From NCBI GenBank assembly GCA_004335635.1, contig QAXH01005524.1:315-24573 (forward strand): 24,259 bases of DNA, given 5' to 3'. Made by a program: the position numbers and the translations under genes. Below the pieces are notes generated by a model, which saw only the letters and a program-made list of their open reading frames with translations, did no database searches and was not told where the DNA came from. Of the stretch, positions 1 to 10,346 are shown piece after piece (the stretch's first letter is position 1; every line of letters begins with the position of its first letter). The DNA comes from Chloromonas sp. AAM2. Lineage: Eukaryota; Chlorophyta; Chlorophyceae; Chlamydomonadales; Chlamydomonadaceae.

Positions 1-57
1 TGCAAACTTTACAGCAACCCAATCACACTTCACAACTGTTCCAGTGGTATTGACAGG

Positions 58-79
58 AACTGTCCCAGAACTGGCAAAC
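58..79 (+). repeat. Dispersed repeat, copy 1
   Basis: The core TGTCCCAGAACTGGCAAAC occurs here at 61-79, again at 371-389, and at 14034-14052 inside a permease intron. An inverted partial copy lies at 20541-20554. In this copy the core is preceded by GGAAC and followed by a run of ten T residues. The family is not recognised. A short nonautonomous mobile element is one possibility. Confidence 0.7.
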
Positions 80-89
80 TTTTTTTTTT
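72..89 (+). repeat. Left arm of 18-bp perfect inverted repeat
   Basis: TGGCAAAC followed by ten T residues. Its exact reverse complement, ten A residues followed by GTTTGCCA, lies at 301-318. The arms are 211 bp apart and the left arm overlaps the first dispersed-repeat copy, so the 72-318 block could be a small foldback element or one repeat inserted twice in opposite orientations. Confidence 0.7.
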
Positions 90-300
90 AAAAAATTAAC
101 TCCCAGTTTGCAGTATCAAGGGACACTGCCACACCACGACACTAGGAGTGCAGTCTGGCAAGCGACCACCCGGACCTTTACGCAACCAGTTCAGCGTACA
201 AGCCGTGAGGCGTCAGCGACAGCACCTGCCAGTGGCCAATGCACAGTGGCCAAGTGGCACGTGCCGGAGGTGCAGCGTGGCCATAGCAGTTGTCTGGCTC

Positions 301-318
301 AAAAAAAAAAGTTTGCCA
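301..318 (-). repeat. Right arm of 18-bp perfect inverted repeat
   Basis: Exact reverse complement of 72-89. The homopolymer run supplies ten of the eighteen bases, so eight bases (TGGCAAAC/GTTTGCCA) carry most of the information. Confidence 0.7.
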
Positions 319-370
319 TCAGTGTACCACTTCCAAGCACACGTAGTGGAACTGGATACCTCACAGGCAT

Positions 371-389
371 TGTCCCAGAACTGGCAAAC
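371..389 (+). repeat. Dispersed repeat, copy 2
   Basis: Same core as 61-79. Its flanks are closer to the intronic copy at 14032-14054: both begin ATTGTCCC, and both continue after GGCAAACAT into a T-rich stretch ending in TTTTGG and then ACA within a few bases. The shared sequence is therefore longer than the core. Confidence 0.7.
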
Positions 390-1033
390 ATTTGTTTTTG
401 GCACAGACTGAATCATAACCACCAGCTAAACAGGGGGATCAACTGTACACTTGTATCCAGGGTCAGACTGCACAAGGTGGAGGTAGGTTGAATGTCAATA
501 ATCCCATCACTCAAGCCGCTGCCTGCTCAACCACCCAGTGGCGCCCCAGAGGCCCATTCAGGCTTGTTGACCTGTTGGCTGCTGCCTGCACAGAACCTGA
601 TCAGAAGACGGCTGTGCTTGTCAGGGCAAACAACTTGCCTGAGTTCAAGCATGTGCCATCATCTCATGGCTGTGGCCAGGAACACCATTGTGGCTTGACA
701 AACATCTGGACAATCTACTCGCAGTGCCTTGGGCATGGAGACCCAAGGCCACAGCATACAATCATAGGCATGAACGGATGCTGTGCTGCACAGCATGCTG
801 CACTTGCAGCCAATCTCTGGTCCAAGCTTTTGATGATCATGTCGGTGGTGATGGCAGCCCCGTGTATCAACCAGTCTGCTGACACAGTCTGGCTAGGTGC
901 TCAAGAGTGCTCTCAGGCACCAGAGGGCACGGACAACAGCCGCCAATCTGATGTCCCATAATATAAACAAAACATGACAGCCTCGATTGCCAGTCGCACA
1001 GTTGGTAATTCTTATGCTGGCATAACGTCCCAA

Positions 1034-4000
1034 TCAGACAGGCGATGCAGGTGGGAGGTCAGGCAATGGTGAACCCGGCGGGTCCTCCTCCTCTTGTGCA
1101 CTCGCCACAGCTGATGGCAGACTGCTCTGTGCGTGAGGCCCGTTGAGCTGCCCACTCAGCGATGCAGCGTGCTTTGACAGCCCATTGGACTGCTGCTGGG
1201 CTGGTGATTGCACAGACACCTGCCGTTGATCTGGTGGTTGGTGTGACTGTTGTGCCAGCAACATCAACGTTGCCGCAGCGATGTCTGGAGATGCAGAGCG
1301 TATTCCGACAGGGTGTGCAGCCTGTGGCTGCTTGGCTGCCTGTTGAGGTTGTGTTGGTATGCCACCTTGGACATGCTGTTGGTGGGGCATGCCACCTTGG
1401 ACGTTCTGTTGCTGCGGCACACCACCTTGGACGTTCTGTTGGTGCGGCATGACACCTTGCAAGTGCTGTTGGTGCGGCATGACACCTTGGACAGACTGTT
1501 GCTGTTGCATGCCACCTTGGACGTGCTGTTGCTGCGGCATGCCACCTTGGACGTGCACTTGCTGCGGCATGCCACCCCCTTGGACGTGCTGTTGCTGCGG
1601 CATACCACCTTGGACAGACTGTTGCTGCGGCATGCCACCTTGGACGTGCTGTTGCTGCGGCATGCCACCTTGGACGTACTGTTGTTGCGGCATGCCGCCT
1701 TGAACAGGCTGTTGTTGCGGCATGCCACCTTGGACGTGCTGTTGTTGCGGCATGCCAACTTGGACAGGCTGTTGTTGCGGCATGCCGCCTTGGACAGGCT
1801 GTTGCTGCGGCATGCCACCTTGGACAGGCTGTTGATGCGGCATACCACCTTGGACAGGCTGTTGGTGCGGCATACCACCGTGGACAGGCTGTTGATGCGG
1901 CATGCCACCTTGGACGTACTGTTGGTGCGACATACCACCTGAGACGTGCTGTTGATGCATAACGCCCTGCTGCTGATGCGGCATGCCACCTTGACTATGG
2001 CGCTGCTGTGGGGCACCCCCTTGGCTATGCTGCTGCTGTGGAGTACCTCCCTGACTGTGGCGTTGCTGAAGCATGCCTCCTGGTACATGCTGTTGCTGTG
2101 GCATGACCCCCTGACCAAGCTGTTGCAAAGGCAATCCCCGCTGCACAAGCTGGCTGACCGCTGGCTGTGCGAGCATGGCTGCAGAAGACAGGGGGGCTGC
2201 TGCTGTGCCTGGCTGCTGCATGCTGTTTGTAGGCTGGGCAGGATCGCCTGGTAGCCCAGGTGTAGCTGTGCCTGGTGCTAATGCATGAGGTGCTGGTGTA
2301 GGCCGTGGGGCCGGGGTGGGCACAGCAGACGGCGCTGGCTCAGGTGCTCCCTCAACTGCCATGCAGCTGGCCAAGCGGTCTGATGCCACAAGCTTGCGCA
2401 GAGCCGGGTGGCAGCGGCGCACAAAGCGTGCCACGCTGCGTGCGTACGAGTCCTGGGGCAGACCTGCTCCATTGAACGATGCGCCACCCTGTTCCAACGG
2501 GAAGCAAGGGCACCGAGGCTGTGTACGCACACAAGCGGCTGTGCAATGTATGCTTGAAAAAGCATTGACAAGGCACAGGCTGTACACCAGGATTTGAATA
2601 AGCACGGCCAGCTAGGGGGACTGTTTGGGCCAGCTCAGCTTGAGGTGGAAAAGGGACGGTGATACTGGCTCTGTAATACGGACCTGCTGCTGGAAAACCT
2701 TGTAATGCAATGGGACAGCGTGCCAAGATATAATGCGTTTGCATGCCATACAAAGGTGCATGTTCTTACCTGGGTGTGCGCCTGCACAGCAGCTGCAAGG
2801 TTGGGGTAGAGCGCACCAGGCCACATGGGATGCAACGCAAATGCGCCAGTCGCATAGTCCGCACCCTCGGCAGTGGCACCCGCTGCCAAGCCCCGCCATG
2901 TCGCCAAGGGCAGGGCAGCCGGTGGCACAGCCAAGTGGTATGTGTCTCTCAGCTCCTCCAGCTCATTCCGCCGTATGTAGACAGCTGCCATCTTGCGGGC
3001 ATCAGGGTCGCTGGCGCGGACTGAACGCGAGACATGGGCGCCCTTCGCAGTGCCCCGCGAACCGCGGGCTGAGCCCCTGGGCGGCCGCTGCCCCGGCTCC
3101 AGGTCAGCAGCGTACGACACGTTGGCGTGTGAGCGGTGGCCGCGGCCGTAGGCCGGACCAGCGGCCAGGGAGCTGTGGCGCTCGCGCGCGGCAGCGGCTG
3201 CACCTGTGGGCATTCGCGCCTTGCGGGCCTCCGGCACTGCAACAGTGCAATAGGCAGGGACAAAGGCAACTGATGACCTTCCATGTCATGCTGCCTTCTT
3301 TGACTATCTACAGCTTCACTGTGAACGTCAGTACAAACAAGATGTGTACTACAGCCAGCCAGCGCTGGCCAGCAAGGGCCGTGCATGGCAGGCAGACGTA
3401 AACGTGACTCCTGTGCACAACGCCCTTGATAGGATGAGGTGGTGCATTTCTCACCCCTTGCTGCTGGCAACGGCACCTCCTCCATCTCCAGCGAGGCAGT
3501 GGACGCTGCTCGCGCCTGGGACATGGGCCGCTGGCGCTCGGCCTGTGAGGCAGCCTTGGGCGGGTGCGTGCGCACCCACTCTGCCTGGTACTTGCGCGTG
3601 ATGCCGGCAGCAACGCCCCTGGACAGTCAAGAAATTACACATGGGTCGCATGTATTGAGCGATGCGCCCTGTCTGACACATGTGGTGTGTGCGTAACATG
3701 AGCCAACACCAGTTGCAGATGCTGCACACTTGATTGAGCTCATGTGTCATCTGTTGCAGCAGTTGTTCCACAGCTGGCATACGGTACAGGACCATCAAAG
3801 CCTAACCACTGGCTTGTGTCTGGCTTGCCCTCCCGCCACATGATAGCGCCACCCACATTATCATACCAGGCACAACAATAACCTCGCTTTGAATGTCTTG
3901 CCATGTTGCTTGGACACATGTACCTGACGCGTTGTGGTGACTGGCTCCATGCATCGTATAGTTTGGCCAACCCATGCATCATGTGATGTGGCTAACCCAG

Positions 4001-6405
4001 ATACATGCACAAAAACAAACCTGAAGTTTGTGTTGCCCTGCTTGGCCTGCTGGAGATACTTCTTGGTGACATCCCGCAGGTAGTTGGCATGATGGTGGAC
4101 GAATGAGCCTGCATGCGCAGCAGGATGCAACATTGCCAGGCTGGCATATTCACTCACTCTTGGACGCATGCCCTTAATGCACCACCAGGCAATGCAATTC
4201 CATTTCATGTGAATGCTTGCACGGCCACCGTGCACTGGCCATGCAACCTGGCATGCAATGGCTGCCATGCAGTGTGCCAGCACCTGTCTGGCCATTCAGT
4301 AGCTGTCACCGGCAGGCATGCTAACACACTGCCATGCAAATTGAGATACATTCACAGAATTATGGATGATGTGATTTGCTTGTCCTCACCTGGCGGGTTA
4401 AACGTTTGCGCATTGCTGTACACCAAGGCCAAATCTGCCTCGAAATGCTCCCACTTAGGGTAGGCACCTTCCTGGAGCTTCCGTCGCATCACATCATAGC
4501 ACATTGGGTTTGTGATCTTGGCGCTGTAACCTGGGACCTGCAGCCATGTGGGCGCAGACATAAGAATGACACAGTCTCTGGCTGCTGAGCACCCCACGCA
4601 CGTTGTTGATCACATCAATAACGTGCGAACACTGCTTGTTTGTGGTAACTACTGTAGTACTGAGCAAGCATCCACAAAACCATGTGAAGCCCAGTGCCTG
4701 TGCACTCCCATGCTGCCAAGCATCAGCATTTTGTGACACAACGCCCCGCATGCAGACCCACCAGCCTGTGTGTCTGCAGAACACGACCAGCACTCGTTGG
4801 GCGTTCCAAGGGTGATGGCAGAGCCTCACAAGAAGCATCATACAGAGCAAACTCACCAGTTCGTCCGAGACCGGCGCCTTGAATATATTGCCCTGGACTT
4901 CATCCTTCTTGCCCAGGCCTTCCAGGACTTTGCCCATGAGCACAACCAAAGTGTGCCCTGTTGCTTCCTGGCGTGGCGCCCGAGGCTGCCGTGGTGGTGA
5001 AGGCATTTCAGTGGACGGGTCGAACTCCTCGTCGTCTGGCCGAGGCCGCTTGGGACCAGGAGGACGCCCTGCACCAAAGCCCCGGCCACGACCCCGTCCA
5101 GCAACCCCTGGCGCGCCCACAGGACGGGGCATGTGCAAAACGTTGCTGCCCCCAGCTGGCATGGCTGCCATGCCAAGGCCTCCAGTGGGATCTGAAAGCA
5201 AGAGAGAGTCTAGGTGGGATGGGGCTGCATGCTGTGGCGCATGCATGCCAGGGCTCCCCACCGGTGCGCGAGGCAGCCCACCAGGCTTGGCCAGTTTGAC
5301 ACGGAAGGAGGTGGGCTTGGGCGCCTGGGTGGTTGCAGTGCTGCCATTGGCGGATGGAAGGGGCACCATGCCAGCTGCCGGTGGTGCACCTGGAGCCGGT
5401 GGCGCGGGGCCAGCAGGCGTCTTGACTTTGATCTTGAATTTGGCCCCGCCAAAGGCCTTGCCCATCACTGCAGCAAGCTGCTCCTGTTGCTCCTGAGCGG
5501 CTAGTTTCTGAGCCTGCGCTGCTTCCTTTTCCTGTTTTTTGGCTGCAACCTGCCGCTCCTTTTCCAGCTTGGCCTGCAGCGGCATGATGGTGCATGGTGA
5601 TGTTCTGCTGCCAAGTGCATGCTTGACAGGTGACATGCTTGCATGCTTGAGTTGACTGGTTCAATACATCAGGCAGCTGCGCATGCCAAGGAAGTTCAGA
5701 AGCCATGGCATGCCAATGCAGCATGCACACCTGCGCCTTGTGTTCTGCGGCAAGCATGCTCCTCTGAGCAGACTTGGCGAGAGGCTTGTCAGCTCCGATC
5801 GCAGCGCCCCCGACAGGGGCCATTTCCCTGGCACGCTGCTGCTTTGTCGGGAACGACTGCTGGCCGAGTGATAAGTGAGGTGCGGGCTGTGCGATTGCCT
5901 GCTGAACTTGATTCTGGATCTGGGAAATGCCTCGGAGGTTGGGAAGTCTGGCTGAAGAAGGCTGTGCGACAAACACTGCTGATGATGTGTCTTGAGATGC
6001 TGCGGAGCTCAACGCTGACGGTTGCCCGCTAGGCTTCTTGATGTTCAGCTTGAACTTGTTGCCCCCACCACCTGAGGCAGGTGCAGCCAAGCCCTCCTGA
6101 TACTGTCGCTTGAGCTGAGGCTGCTGCTCTGCCTGAAAGGATGAAGGTTCTGCTTGCTCATCTGGCCTCTTACGCTTCTTAGGGTCAGCTGGGCCTCCAT
6201 GTGCAGCTCCTGAGCTGGGCAGCAATGCTCCATGCGATGGCACAGCATTGGACATGGCCAACGGTGGACCAGCAGCTGGATGCATGGGAGCACCCATCTG
6301 GGTTGTCCCATAAGGACCGACAGGTGCGGCACCTGGCGCTGCTGCTCCATCGGATGGCCTGGACACCTTCACCTTCACCTTGAACATTGTGTTTTCTGGC
6401 AGCAA
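1034..6405 (-). CDS. Bromodomain protein, plant BRD9-like (SWI/SNF-type), seven exons
   Basis: Exons in order on the minus strand: 6405-5731, 5573-4857, 4537-4390, 4108-4021, 3618-3455, 3236-2770, 2518-1034. All six introns are GT-AG and all phases match, giving 3744 nt and about 1247 aa. Translation may start at Met1 or Met7. Residues 75-81 are a basic NLS (PKKRKRP). Residues 226-260 form a charged, Gln-rich likely coiled coil, and a GRGRGRG/GRPPGPKRPRP patch precedes the bromodomain. The bromodomain spans about 445-545: VPGYSAKITNPM, then EAYP-like GAYPKWEHFEADLALVYSN, with the acetyl-lysine-binding Asn (N511) in TFNPPG. Phe replaces the usual Tyr before that Asn. Around residue 778, DSYARSVARF matches the AYARSLARF block of Arabidopsis bromodomain proteins as I recall them. 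Likely role: acetyl-histone reader in a nuclear chromatin-remodelling complex (inferred). The exon 6-7 junction is the least certain. Confidence 0.86.
1355..2115 (-). repeat. Coding 30-bp minisatellite (Gln-rich decapeptide array)
   Basis: The last bromodomain-gene exon encodes about 25 tandem copies of a decapeptide with consensus GGMPQQQ(H/P)VQ. Each copy is 30 bp, apart from a few shorter or longer units such as one GGG insertion near 1574. Central units are nearly identical at DNA level, while the units nearer the bromodomain are more degenerate (for example GGTPQQQHSQ). The whole tract lacks acidic residues and is probably disordered. The repeat length is a multiple of three, so gain or loss of units keeps the frame. 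Confidence 0.9.
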
Positions 6406-6784
6406 GCGAGTGCTTCAGATGGAATGGCGCATTGTATCACAGGTCTATGCTTGCACGACCTGCTCAGCCCGGGCGGGCGAGCAGCGCTTGCCTTTGAGCC
6501 ACCACCACTTCGTGTGCGATTGTCGATGGGAAAAAGGCCGTGTCGTGTGCGCACCTGTGCGCGGTGCTTTTGAGTTTGTAATATGTAATATGTAATATAT
6601 AAAAACGAAACAGAGAAAAGAGTTTGTGACCGAAACCCTAGTCATTCTAGTGTGACCGGGCAGTTAGTACGTTCTCAGCCTGTGTTGCCTGATAGTGCAA
6701 GTAAACGATCGCACGCGTTCTGAGAGGCCCACTGTAAGCTCTGTATTAGAGGCCTACCCAGAAGTATCGCGTGCGTAAGCAAGC
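6406..6784. promoter_or_regulatory. Divergent intergenic region between bromodomain gene and TAF13
   Basis: Only 379 bp separate the two start codons, so both promoters must lie here or overlap the genes. The plus strand has three exact tandem copies of GTAATAT (6578-6598), running into a TATA-like TATATAAAAA at 6596-6605, 180-190 bp upstream of the TAF13 start codon. A telo-box-like AAACCCTAG lies at 6633-6641; in land plants this motif occurs in promoters of ribosomal and growth genes. Which gene each element serves is not shown. Confidence 0.6.
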
Positions 6785-8644
6785 ATGGAGGGGCTGCAGG
6801 GCCCTGGTGCCACCAGTGCATCTGTGCAGCCTGCAGCTCCTACACAGGACAACGCGGCAGACAGGTCTTCCAAGAAGTTTCGCACTCTAAATACCACGCG
6901 TGGCAGGTAACGCTGGACCAGTTCACATGGCAGACAGCAAACACACATGCATAGTCACTGTGCCTGTGCCTTTAGCAGGTTAAATCCTGAACCATGCATG
7001 CATGAGCCCACTCTTTGCATGCGTTTAGGGGTTCATCTGTGCCGCCCAAGGCAGCTGGGCGGGGGCGGCCTCCAGCACCAAGCGCGGCTGCTCCTGCCAA
7101 GCCTGAACCGTCCCAAGTAGGACGGCAGAGCCAGGGACTGGGGCGCACTCTGATGAGCAAGGCAGCACGTGCAGCTGCTCCCAGCACTACCCGTGCTTCT
7201 AGGGCGGATGCAGGCTTGGCAGGGCCCGCAGGCTGGTCAGGGTCAGCCTATGCAGGTGAGACCCCATCCATCAGGCTATCAAACAGTAACAGCCTGACAC
7301 CATCACCTGTGTACACATGGATGCGTTGCTGCTTGCTTTTTCAGGTCCTGGTGCAGACACAGAGGATGGTTTTGCTGGCACGTTCGCCAAGGAATGTGAG
7401 TGTGCCACTGCCCGTCAGTGTGAGGTCATGCGAGCAAACCACCAACCAGCCTTGTACTTCATGGCAGCTACTTCCCTTGCTCCTGCCGGTATAGTCGGCA
7501 CTTGAACCCATCAGTTTGCCCGTGGTGACTACATATCCCACCCTATTGGCACACGCAAGGTTGTTCCAAGACATACTGCTGCCCGTGTAATCCTTGATGG
7601 CACACTTTATTTCTTTGCGCCGCAGTACCCGCCATGATGTATGGTTTTGGTGACGATGAGTCACCTCTACAGGAAACGGTGGATGTGGTGGAGGTGAGGC
7701 TCCTTCAGCGCACCAGCAGTCTGGTCTGGCCCACGTAGCCAAGCCGCACACCGAGGGATGACGGCATGCAGGGCACCAGCTTCTATCTCTTGAGCATGCA
7801 GATGAACAAACCAAATGCATGTCTTCTGCCTGTCTGGTGGCATGGGCTGACGTTTCTGTCTAGCCTGGTTGTTAGCTAGCTGTTCACTTGGTAGTGCCCT
7901 TCATTCTCTGCTGCCGTGATGAGCTTTCACTGTCTGCCAGCAGCCTGGCCTGAGTATCGAAGTCAACATGTGGTATTTGTCATACCTATCTGCTGTGCAG
8001 GCTGCCTTGTTGCAGTACCTGTCAACCGTTGCACAACGAGCCTTGGCCGTGTCTCAGAGCAGCCTCAAGGCCAGACCAGACGAGAAGGACGTGCTGTTTG
8101 TGGTCCGAAAGGTGAGCAGGCACTGCAGTTTGGCAACAGCAGCTGGAGCAGGGAGCAAAACAAAAAGAAGCAGCGTTGGGCCCAGGCTCATGGCCTGCGC
8201 CAGTGCCTCAATGGCCAACTGGGTGTACATGCAGCTCTCAATGAAACCAGCGTGTCAGTGCTTATCTGCCGGGTTGTGCTTTGGCGGACTTAGCTCGTGA
8301 CCGCGTAACAGAAGCAGACGTTTGCTCTGGACATGGCATCAACACATTCTTTTTGATGGTTTTGGGCCATCCTGGCTGCAAATCCTGTGAGCTCAAAAGC
8401 ACGTGTCTCTTGCACCCTGTGACATTACGTTGCTGCTGCTAGCATCCATCCGATCTTGCGGGCCATGCTCCCTGTTCCAGCCGCTGCTAGCACTTGCTCC
8501 ATTGCTTCTCCTGCCCCAGTCTCTGGCCTTTGTTTTGCACAGGATCCTGGCAAGTTTGCGCGAATCAAGGAGCTGCTGCTCATGAAGGAGCTCATTCAAG
8601 ATGCACGCACTATAAACAAGACGGGCATGGACGGCGGGGAGTAG
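6785..8644 (+). CDS. TAF13: TFIID subunit TAF13 with long N-terminal extension, six exons
   Basis: Exons: 6785-6906, 7029-7255, 7345-7395, 7626-7693, 8001-8111, 8543-8644. All introns are GT-AG and phases match, giving 681 nt and 226 aa. TAF13 pairs with TAF11 through histone folds inside TFIID, which binds core promoters in the nucleus. The family signature is clear: MMYGFGDDESPLQETVDVVE (137-156), then the middle helix and KDVLFVVRK (to 193), then DPGKFARIKELLLMKELI (from 194). Typical TAF13 is about 125 residues. This one carries about 135 extra N-terminal residues rich in Ala, Pro, Gly, Lys and Arg, including an AT-hook-like GRGRPP at 51-56. The extension spans exons 1-3 and the fold lies in exons 4-6. 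The gene is divergent from the bromodomain gene. Confidence 0.93.
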
Positions 8645-9193
8645 ATCAGCCTTCACACCTGTACGTCTCCCCCTCCTCCAGTCCTACTAGTAGCCTGTCA
8701 AGCACTGGACACCAAGCATGACCAGTGCTGGACTCCGCAACCGACCAACTACACGGCTTGCGTCAAACAAAGCAAAGCACCACTCCTTGGACACTTGACA
8801 TGACATGATGGTGTGATGTGATGTGGGGTTCTTGTGGACTAGTGGTTGAAGTTGCAGACTGGCTCCGGATTGATTACTACGGTGCAGTGTCATGGCTGTG
8901 TTACACTGGTGCCATGTAGTGGCCCCATGTGCATGCTGCTGTACACACTGGAAGCAATCTCCACTGAAGCACTGGCGTAGAACTGGCAAATCAACGCTTT
9001 CTTGACCAAGGCGCCGCACCAATTTCTTTGACCCTGCTTCTTTTGAGCCCTTTCTCTAGTGGGCACTAGCTAACTTTCTGGCTTGGCAGTGCGACCACAT
9101 GCTTGGTTTGTTAGTCGTTTCTCGTGCTTATTTGCTTGCTTGCATGCTCACTCGCCGTGGCATTATGTAAAAGCCTGCACCTGTTACTTGCAG

Positions 9194-9375
9194 ATGCAAT
9201 CCGACTGATGCATCAGCGACCAGCAGGGGACGCATCATGCACGCAGGCTACAGACACCGCTTCAACCTATGATGACCGTTGTCTCTTAAATACAAGGAGG
9301 GAGTACACCAGGAAGCACGTGGTCAAGGACGCCAGGCCCTGTGAGCACATCCTACAGCTGGCTCAAAATGATCAA
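9194..9375 (+). other. Candidate internal exon, gene unknown
   Basis: An open stretch lies between a good acceptor (ACTTGCAG ending at 9193) and a good donor (CAA|GTATGT at 9376). Read in phase 1 it gives 60 codons ending NTRREYTRKHVVKDARPC...LAQNDQ, which looks more protein-like than its surroundings. It ends in phase 0, and the first secure permease exon also starts in phase 0, so it could be an upstream permease exon or part of a separate gene. No family is recognised. Confidence 0.25.
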
Positions 9376-9604
9376 GTATGTAAGACACAAGTTCAGGACA
9401 ACAGTGCCCTAGCAGCATGTTGTTTACACTCTTACCTCAGTTGGCCTTCAGCTGCTCCAACCACCTGAGAGGGGTCACCGGCCAATCACCGCTGGTAAAG
9501 TGCGAAAGTGTATGCTTTTTGATTCCCCCTTACACAGTGAGTATGCGCATGTGCCAGCCTGATGTCATGGATCGTGATTGTAAAGTGCAAAACTGTGGCA
9601 GAGA

Positions 9605-9608
<4 letters not shown>

Positions 9609-9648
<40 letters not shown>
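9609..9648 (+). repeat. (TG)20 microsatellite
   Basis: Forty bases of uninterrupted TG dinucleotides. A perfect array of this length is expected to vary in copy number and can form Z-DNA in vitro. It lies in the TAF13-permease intergenic region with no gene evidence around it. Confidence 0.97.
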
Positions 9649-9651
<3 letters not shown>

Positions 9652-10291
9652 CATTACGTGGCATAACCCATGGTTAACACACATCTTTGTGTCAGCCAGA
9701 CAGAAACATTTAAGAATTACGCGCCTGACAATCGTCTCATCTCCAGCAACATGGTTCCAGGTCGCAATTGCATGCCCTCCTCACTACAGCCTGTTGGTCC
9801 GCTGGGGCTGGCAGTTGCAAAAAGCAAGCGTGTGACGCTGGAAATGTCAGGCATGGGTCCCATGTGGCCTAGCCACCTGAGGCTGCCGGCTTTTGGTGTG
9901 TGTCTGTCTGTGTCTGGGTCCTCTGTGTGTTGAAATCATGGTGGGTGGTATCTGTGTGTCGAGCACCGCAGCAGCCTCTTGAGAACACTCGAAAGTCACC
10001 GTCTGTGTCTCTGTGGATGTGTAATTCCAACCGCTGAACCGAAAACGTCGGGCAATGCGATGAACACAAATGGTAGTATTATCAGCCATCATTTGATAGA
10101 AATACCGTATCACATAAATCAAGCACCACACATTGGTGTTTGAAGCGAACCGGCAAAGGCAGGCAAACCTAGTCAGGAAGGCAGGTGCAGGGCCCCGTAC
10201 CGAGTCAGGAAGACACGCGAGAGGTGGAGGTGGTGGTGGACCCTGCCAAAATGTGTCGCCCACGCACGCAGCCCCAGCCTTTGCGACATTG

Positions 10292-10346
10292 ATGGATGAC
10301 ACAAAGACCAGCGACACGAGTGGGCAGATTGAGCTCCAGTGTGCAC
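10292..10346 (+). other. Candidate first exon of the permease (uncertain)
   Basis: An ATG at 10292 opens MDDTKTSDTSGQIELQCA, a short polar stretch like a cytosolic transporter N-terminus, and runs to a strong donor CAC|GTAAGT at 10347 in phase 1. It would join in frame to an acceptor at 11372 (GGACAG|GCC), giving ...LQCAR followed by RTKARTQRKGRWDEVKLWQMGYKQ. That acceptor has a poor pyrimidine tract, so this model is only one of at least two possibilities. Confidence 0.3.

Larger units (their letters stand above)
1..1033. other. Gene-poor region with dispersed repeats, 3' of the bromodomain gene
   Basis: No convincing gene is seen here. The longest open frame on the plus strand (about 488-961) has no ATG at its start and no recognisable motif. 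Two copies of a dispersed repeat lie at 58-79 and 371-389, and an 18-bp inverted repeat joins 72-89 to 301-318. The bromodomain gene on the minus strand ends at 1034, so its 3' UTR must lie in the right-hand part. No TGTAA polyadenylation motif was found on the minus strand within about 100 bases of its stop. Confidence 0.6.

Noticed and set aside
488..961. 157-residue plus-strand open frame
   Set aside because: It begins at TTG rather than ATG, shows no motif and has no supporting splice context.
1250..1942. 230-residue plus-strand open frame with LLLRHATLDV repeats
   Set aside because: It is the antisense shadow of the 30-bp coding repeat in the bromodomain gene; the minus-strand frame continues a phase-consistent multi-exon protein.
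1264..2148. 294-residue minus-strand open frame with CRNNSTSKVA repeats
   Set aside because: It is another frame of the same 30-bp repeat. Repeats whose length is a multiple of three and that lack stop triplets stay open in several frames.
2612..2770. Extra exon of the bromodomain gene (VFQQQVRITEPVSP...)
   Set aside because: It would end in a stop at 2612 with no usable donor. Direct joining of 2770 to 2518 keeps phase 0 and yields the conserved YARS block.
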